The notes below the pieces were generated by a model. The model saw only the letters and a program-made list of their open reading frames with translations. It was not told the DNA's origin and searched no databases. From contig CAUDDU010000026.1 of assembly GCA_958448375.1 (NCBI GenBank), positions 1 to 8,929 on the forward strand: DNA of 8,929 bases, in the 5' to 3' direction. Shown here piece after piece: positions 5,221 through 8,929 of this stretch. The translations under genes were made by a program, and so were the position numbers. The DNA comes from an uncultured Collinsella sp. Lineage in GTDB: Bacteria > Actinomycetota > Coriobacteriia > Coriobacteriales > Coriobacteriaceae. Each line of letters begins with the position of its first letter. The first letter of the stretch is position 1.

Positions 5221-5252
5221 AGATATTTATATCTATAGAAAGGTATTAAAAG

Positions 5253-6356
5253 ATGAAGTTCACCGTCAGCCAGAGCTCGCTTACACAAGCCATCGGCGTC
5301 GTTATGAAGGGTGTCGCTTCGGCATCCACCCTTCCCATCCTGTCGGGCGTGCTCGTCAAGGCGCAAGACGGCATCTTGGAATTCCAGACCTCTAACTACA
5401 CCATCTCGATCCGTCATCGCATCGCGGCGCATGTCGAAGAAGAGGGCGAGATGGTTATCCCCTGTAAGATGCTCTCCAATATCACCAAGACCCTCCCCGA
5501 TGCCCCGGTCACCTTTGAGCTGTCCGAGCGCCAGGTGCTGATTGGTTGCGAGAAGAGCTCTTTCCGCCTGAACACGCTCGATGCCAATGACTTCCCCGAG
5601 TTTCCGGCCTATGCCATCGAGAGTGCCGTGGAGCTGCCGACCGATATCTTGTCCGAGATGGTCGGCCGCGTGTGGCGCGTCACCTCGACCGACAAGGCCC
5701 GCCCCATCCTGGGCGGCGTGCACATGAAGGTCGAGAACAACACCGTGCGCCTGGTGGCGACCGATTCCTTCCGCTTGGCCGTGTGTGATACACAGGTCGA
5801 GACCTCGACCCTCGAGGGCTCCTTTGAGCTCAACGTTCCGGCCGACGCCTTTAACGACGCGCTGAACATCATGGCCAGCCAGGCGACCATCATGATCGGG
5901 GCTACCGACACCCAGGTCGTCTTCGAGGCCGGCAACACCACCTACGTGTCGCGCCGCATCGAGGGCGTGTACCCCAACTACAAGCAGCTCATCCCCGATT
6001 CGTGCGTGACGAGCGTCAAGATCGACGTCGCCGCCTTTAACGCCGCCCTCAAGCGCGTGGCCGTTATCGCGAGCGCCAACCCCGCTGTCAAGTTCGAGAT
6101 CGATGTCGAGAACGGGCAGATGGGCCTGTCCTCCATTTCCAATGACCAGGACCTTGCACAGGAGACGATCGATGTCGAGGCCGAGGGCGAGTCGGGCACC
6201 ATCGCCTTCAACTACCACTACATCTTTGGCTGCCTCAATGCCCTGTCCAAGGAGAAGGAGATCACGCTGGAGCTCAAGAGCTACTCGCAGGCGGGCATCT
6301 TCAAGTCCTACGACAAGATCAACTACCTGTACCTGGTCATGCCGGTCCGCATCTAG
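5253..6356 (+). CDS. dnaN: DNA polymerase III subunit beta (sliding clamp)
   Basis: Ring-shaped processivity clamp that tethers DNA polymerase III and serves as a docking platform on DNA. The 367-residue length is typical. The N-terminus MKFTVSQSSLTQAIGVVMKGV with STLPILSGVLV (25-35) is the classic clamp start. The three clamp folds run about 1-125, 126-245 and 246-367, with ARPILGGVHM (148-157), ATDSFRLAV (168-176) and the C-terminal YLVMPVRI that lines the partner-binding pocket. GAAAGG (5238-5243) lies 9 nt before the ATG. It sits directly after the AT-rich origin element; a separate promoter there is likely, but I could not fix one. recF starts 10 bp after the stop. Confidence 0.98.
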   Translation: MKFTVSQSSLTQAIGVVMKGVASASTLPILSGVLVKAQDGILEFQTSNYTISIRHRIAAHVEEEGEMVIPCKMLSNITKTLPDAPVTFELSERQVLIGCEKSSFRLNTLDANDFPEFPAYAIESAVELPTDILSEMVGRVWRVTSTDKARPILGGVHMKVENNTVRLVATDSFRLAVCDTQVETSTLEGSFELNVPADAFNDALNIMASQATIMIGATDTQVVFEAGNTTYVSRRIEGVYPNYKQLIPDSCVTSVKIDVAAFNAALKRVAVIASANPAVKFEIDVENGQMGLSSISNDQDLAQETIDVEAEGESGTIAFNYHYIFGCLNALSKEKEITLELKSYSQAGIFKSYDKINYLYLVMPVRI

Positions 6357-6366
6357 CAACCGCCCT

Positions 6367-7473
6367 ATGACCATGTTCGCCCGCGATCTTTCCGTCGCGC
6401 ACTACCGCAGCTTCGATAGCTATCGCCTTGCCCTGGACGAGGGCGTGACGATACTTGCGGGACCCAACGCGGCGGGAAAGACCAATCTCATAGAGGCGCT
6501 GCAGCTGCTGACGAGCGGCGCCTCGTTTAGGCATCCGACCGCAGCCGAGCTCGTCCATGACGGCGTGGGCTCGTGCAAGGTCGAGCTGAGGCTCGAGGGC
6601 GACGGCCGCGTGCTTGATATGGGATTGAGCGTGGAGGACGGTAAACGCTCGTTTAGCCGCAACGGCAAGAGATGCTCTGCCGCCGGTGTGCGCGGGGTTC
6701 TGCCGAGCGTGCTGTTTTGCCCCGACCATCTGGACATGGTTAAGCGAGGCGCCAGTGTGCGCCGCGCCGCCCTCGATGACTTTGGCATGCAACTGAGCGC
6801 ACGCTATGCCGATCTTGCGAGCACCTATGGGCGCTGCGTGACCCAGCGTAACGCCCTGCTCAAGGAGACCTGGTGCTGCCGTGAGATGCTCGCCGCGTGG
6901 AACGATTCGATTGCCCGCGCGGGCTCGGCTCTGCTCGTGCACCGGTTGGCCCTGCTCGACCGGCTGGCGGGCCATGTGCGCACTGCCTACGGGCAGGTGG
7001 CGTCCGGTGAGGCTGCCAACGTGACCTATACGTCCACACTGGGGGATTTGCCCCAGGTCGAGGATCGCGAAGAACTGAAGGGCTGGGCGTACGAGCGTAT
7101 GCTGGCTGCCTTTGATGAGCACGCCGACGAGGAAATTCGCCGCGGCGTGACGTTGGTGGGACCGCATCGCGATGAGATTGAGTTTACCGTGGCGGGTCGC
7201 TCCGCCCGTTCATTTGCCAGCCAAGGTCAGCAGCGAACGTTGGTTCTGGCCTGGAAGGTGGCGGAGGTGGCCGTGGCTCGCGATGTCCTGGGCACTGCCC
7301 CATTGCTGCTTTTGGACGACGTGATGAGCGAACTCGACGGCGAGCGTCGCGGCGCTTTCCTGCGGCTGATCGGCGATGATATCCAGACGGTCATAACTAC
7401 GACCAACCTGGGGTACTTTACCGATGACCTGCTTGATCGAGCCAAGGTGGTGAGCATGGGTGAGACGTGCTAA
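6367..7473 (+). CDS. recF: DNA replication and repair protein RecF
   Basis: SMC/ABC-like ATPase that, with RecO and RecR, helps load RecA at gaps. The 368-residue protein has Walker A G32PNAAGKT39, the ABC-type signature ASQGQQRT (284-291), Walker B LLLLDD (313-318) followed by VMSELD, and GPHRDE (265-270), all canonical. The frame stays open upstream to 6103, but that part overlaps dnaN out of frame and is not family sequence. ATG at 6367, or at 6373 two codons later, fits the conserved start (FARDLSVAHYRSF). No Shine-Dalgarno is visible in the 10-bp gap after dnaN, so coupled translation is likely. The next gene overlaps its last 14 bp. Confidence 0.97.
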   Translation: MTMFARDLSVAHYRSFDSYRLALDEGVTILAGPNAAGKTNLIEALQLLTSGASFRHPTAAELVHDGVGSCKVELRLEGDGRVLDMGLSVEDGKRSFSRNGKRCSAAGVRGVLPSVLFCPDHLDMVKRGASVRRAALDDFGMQLSARYADLASTYGRCVTQRNALLKETWCCREMLAAWNDSIARAGSALLVHRLALLDRLAGHVRTAYGQVASGEAANVTYTSTLGDLPQVEDREELKGWAYERMLAAFDEHADEEIRRGVTLVGPHRDEIEFTVAGRSARSFASQGQQRTLVLAWKVAEVAVARDVLGTAPLLLLDDVMSELDGERRGAFLRLIGDDIQTVITTTNLGYFTDDLLDRAKVVSMGETC

Positions 7474-8023
7474 TTACGAGCGCGAGAGCGAAACGGTCGC
7501 CTTCAGTGGGATTTTAAACGCAGAGCGCCAGCGCATCCTGGCGGCCGCGACACCTGAGCGCCGCGCGCAGATGGAGGCTGCCGAGGAGTCGCGCGCGGTC
7601 TATCGCGCGTGGAACGCGGTGTGCTCGGGCACGCGCGAGGGGCGGCATGTGACGGGCTTGCGCTACCTGCCCGAGTCCAATGAGCTGCTGGTATATCTCG
7701 ATTCGCCCTCGTGGACGCAGGAAATGACGCTGTTGCGCGAGATCATTCGCGCGCGCATGGAGCGCGCCGGTGCGCATGTGGACGGCCTGGTGTTCAAAAC
7801 CACTGCGCCCGGTCACACGCCGCCCGCCGCCAAGGAGCGCCTGCGCCCGGCGACGACCGAGCGCCCGCCGGCCCCGCACGCCGACCTCAGTGAGGCCGAG
7901 CGCACCGAGATTGAGCGCCAAGTGGCGCCCATCGAAGACCAAAAACTGCGCGAGGCCCTCGAGAATGCCATGAGAGCCAGTGCCGAGTGGGCCAAGGGCG
8001 TGCAGAGCAAAAAAGAGCCTTAA
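7460..8023 (+). CDS. DUF721/DciA-family protein
   Basis: DUF721 proteins next to recF are widespread in Actinobacteria. DciA, the characterised member, helps load the replicative helicase DnaB. Here residues about 45-112 follow the domain pattern: VYRAWNAVCSG, then a beta segment LLVYLDSPSWTQEM and a helix LLREIIRARM. A Pro/Ala-rich spacer (about 113-142) leads to a charged helical tail (about 143-178, EIERQVAPIEDQKLREALEN). The 187-residue length is acceptable for the family. The start is GTG at 7460 inside recF, preceded by AAGGTGG (7444-7450), giving a 14-bp overlap and probable coupling. The helicase-loading role is inferred from family membership only. An intrinsic terminator follows at 8050-8079. 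Confidence 0.8.
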   Translation: MRRANYERESETVAFSGILNAERQRILAAATPERRAQMEAAEESRAVYRAWNAVCSGTREGRHVTGLRYLPESNELLVYLDSPSWTQEMTLLREIIRARMERAGAHVDGLVFKTTAPGHTPPAAKERLRPATTERPPAPHADLSEAERTEIERQVAPIEDQKLREALENAMRASAEWAKGVQSKKEP

Positions 8024-8049
8024 ATCGCATCTGGTGGCCTTGTAGAGCC

Positions 8050-8079
8050 AAATACCCTCGTTCCCGAGGGTATTTTTTT
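8050..8079 (+). terminator. Intrinsic terminator after the DUF721 gene
   Basis: AAATACCCTCG (8050-8060) pairs perfectly with CGAGGGTATTT (8065-8075) over a TTCC loop, and a run of seven T residues follows at 8073-8079. It ends the transcript from dnaN/recF 27 bp after the stop, so gyrB should have its own promoter in the about 50 bp that remain. I see no convincing -35/-10 pair there. Confidence 0.9.
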
Positions 8080-8128
8080 ACGATAAACTAGTAAGGCTGT
8101 GCACATTTTCTTGACTGAAGGAGGACGT

Positions 8129-8929
8129 GTGGCAAACGAAAACGATTACGATGGCGGCGAGATTAAGATTCTCGAAGGTCTCGAGGCCGTTCGTAAGCGC
8201 CCGGGCATGTATATCGGCTCGACGAGCGCCAGCGGTCTGCATCACCTGGTGTGGGAGATCGTTGACAACTCCGTCGACGAGGCCATGGCCGGTTTCTGCA
8301 CCGAGATCCAGGTGACGGTCCACGCCGACAACTCCATCACGGTCGTCGACAACGGGCGCGGCATCCCCGTCGACGAGCACCCTGTTAAAAAGATCCCGAC
8401 GCTCGAGGTCGTCATGACGATCTTGCACGCCGGCGGTAAGTTCGATAACTCGGCCTATAAGGTTTCGGGCGGCCTGCACGGCGTTGGCATCTCCGTCGTC
8501 AACGCACTGTCCAAGCGCGTGGTCGTTCAGGTTCGTCGCGACGGCAACACCTACGAGATGGAGTTCTCGCGCGGCAAGACCGTCAAGAAGATGGAGGTCG
8601 TGGGCACCTCGGATTCGACGGGCACCACCGTCACCTTCTGGCCCGACGACGAGATCTTCGAGACCTGCATCTACGATTTCGATACGCTGCACAACCGTCT
8701 GCAGGAGACGGCGTTCCTCAATAAGAACCTCAAAATCGTGCTGACCGACGAGCGCGATGCGACTCCCCACGTGGAGGAGTTTTGCTACGAGGGCGGCATC
8801 ATCGACTTCGTCAAGTTCCTCAACGAGGGCAAGGACGTCCCCGAGGCCTTTAAGGAGCCCATCTACATCGAGGGCAAATCGGACCCGGACGCGCCTGTGA
8901 CCAAGATGGGCGAGGTCGAGGTTTCCCTG
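8129..8929 (+). CDS. gyrB: DNA gyrase subunit B (5' part, runs off the window)
   Basis: ATPase subunit of DNA gyrase, which introduces negative supercoils with GyrA. The 267 residues seen cover the GHKL ATPase domain and the start of the transducer domain: N-terminal KILEGLEAVRKRPGMYIGS (13-31), N-box E43IVDN47, D74NGRGIP80, and the ATP-lid motif GGLHGVG (114-120). The TOPRIM domain lies beyond the window. The start is GTG at 8129 with AAGGAGG (8118-8124) 4 nt before it. The GTG at 8127 is in another frame. ParE is the main alternative, but the position after recF and DUF721 favours GyrB. Confidence 0.97.
   Translation, partial: MANENDYDGGEIKILEGLEAVRKRPGMYIGSTSASGLHHLVWEIVDNSVDEAMAGFCTEIQVTVHADNSITVVDNGRGIPVDEHPVKKIPTLEVVMTILHAGGKFDNSAYKVSGGLHGVGISVVNALSKRVVVQVRRDGNTYEMEFSRGKTVKKMEVVGTSDSTGTTVTFWPDDEIFETCIYDFDTLHNRLQETAFLNKNLKIVLTDERDATPHVEEFCYEGGIIDFVKFLNEGKDVPEAFKEPIYIEGKSDPDAPVTKMGEVEVSL

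Larger units (their letters stand above)
5015..5252. other. Right part of putative oriC: dnaA-dnaN intergenic region
   Basis: The 238-bp gap holds, in order: an inverted repeat AGACACCT/AGGTGTCT (5023-5030, 5060-5067); an inverted exact copy of the 14-mer (5027-5040); GAAAAGTT (5088-5095); a hairpin-forming GGTTTT/AAAACC (5103-5108, 5117-5122) with TTTTCCACG on the minus strand (5112-5120); CCTGT/ACAGG (5127-5131, 5137-5141, by eye); TAATCAACA (5185-5193); a triplet run (5206-5220); and AGATAT-TT-ATATCT (5221-5234). The last 50 bp are very AT-rich in a GC-rich context. Boxes followed by an AT-rich unwinding element before dnaN is the arrangement of the B. subtilis origin, so this is the best unwinding candidate. 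Confidence 0.75.

Noticed and set aside
6103..6366. Possible N-terminal extension of recF
   Set aside because: It overlaps dnaN in another frame and is Arg/Ser-rich; RecF homology begins at 6367-6373.
4998..6374. Long open frame on the minus strand opposite dnaN (458 codons)
   Set aside because: It is antisense to a fully conserved dnaN and its composition (His/Asp/Leu/Gly-rich) is typical of a shadow frame in GC-rich DNA.
3290..8929. Strand composition switch marking the exact origin
   Set aside because: By eye, dnaA is richer in C and A and recF richer in G and T on the plus strand, but dnaN and gyrB do not follow the trend; codon bias could explain it and a computed skew plot is needed.

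Overview
The window looks like the replication-origin region of a GC-rich Gram-positive chromosome. The gene order (rpmH-rnpA-yidD-yidC leaving to the left; dnaA-dnaN-recF-DUF721-gyrB to the right), the coding bias and an extra ATPase gene before dnaA fit the actinobacterial class Coriobacteriia, possibly Collinsella. That assignment is inference from gene order and protein character, not from a search.

Left arm (minus strand, about 1-1576): the first codons of a gene probably equal to jag/khpB, then yidC, yidD, rnpA and rpmH, transcribed leftward from a good promoter at 1649-1678. These genes serve ribosome assembly, RNase P and membrane-protein insertion. The gap 1637-1921 holds this promoter and a first cluster of DnaA-box-like repeats.

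Centre (plus strand, 1922-5252): a 450-residue protein lies between rpmH and dnaA, where dnaA usually follows the rpmH gap directly. It has an intact GHKL/histidine-kinase-type ATP-binding domain without a phospho-acceptor domain, a long Gln/Pro/Tyr/Met-rich low-complexity segment, and a C-terminal winged-helix-like domain. The dnaA gene starts 15 bp later. DnaA is intact in its AAA+ core but carries unusual residues in its DNA-binding helix-turn-helix. The local DnaA-box-like repeat is also unusual: AGTTTTCAACAGGT rather than a TTATCCACA-type box. Three exact 14-bp copies sit in the two gaps around these genes, and a 12-bp copy lies inside the ATPase gene. The dnaA-dnaN gap carries more boxes, inverted repeats, a run of five DnaA-trio-like triplets and an AT-rich stretch, so it is the best candidate for the unwinding site. 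A 14/16 match to the ParB site parS lies inside the dnaA linker.

Right arm (plus strand, 5253-8929): dnaN, recF, a DUF721/DciA-family gene overlapping recF, an intrinsic terminator, and the 5' part of gyrB. Together these give the sliding clamp, gap-repair loader, putative helicase-loading factor and gyrase.

The most notable content is the putative origin module: GHKL-Q-rich-winged-helix protein, divergent DnaA, variant DnaA boxes and the parS-like site.
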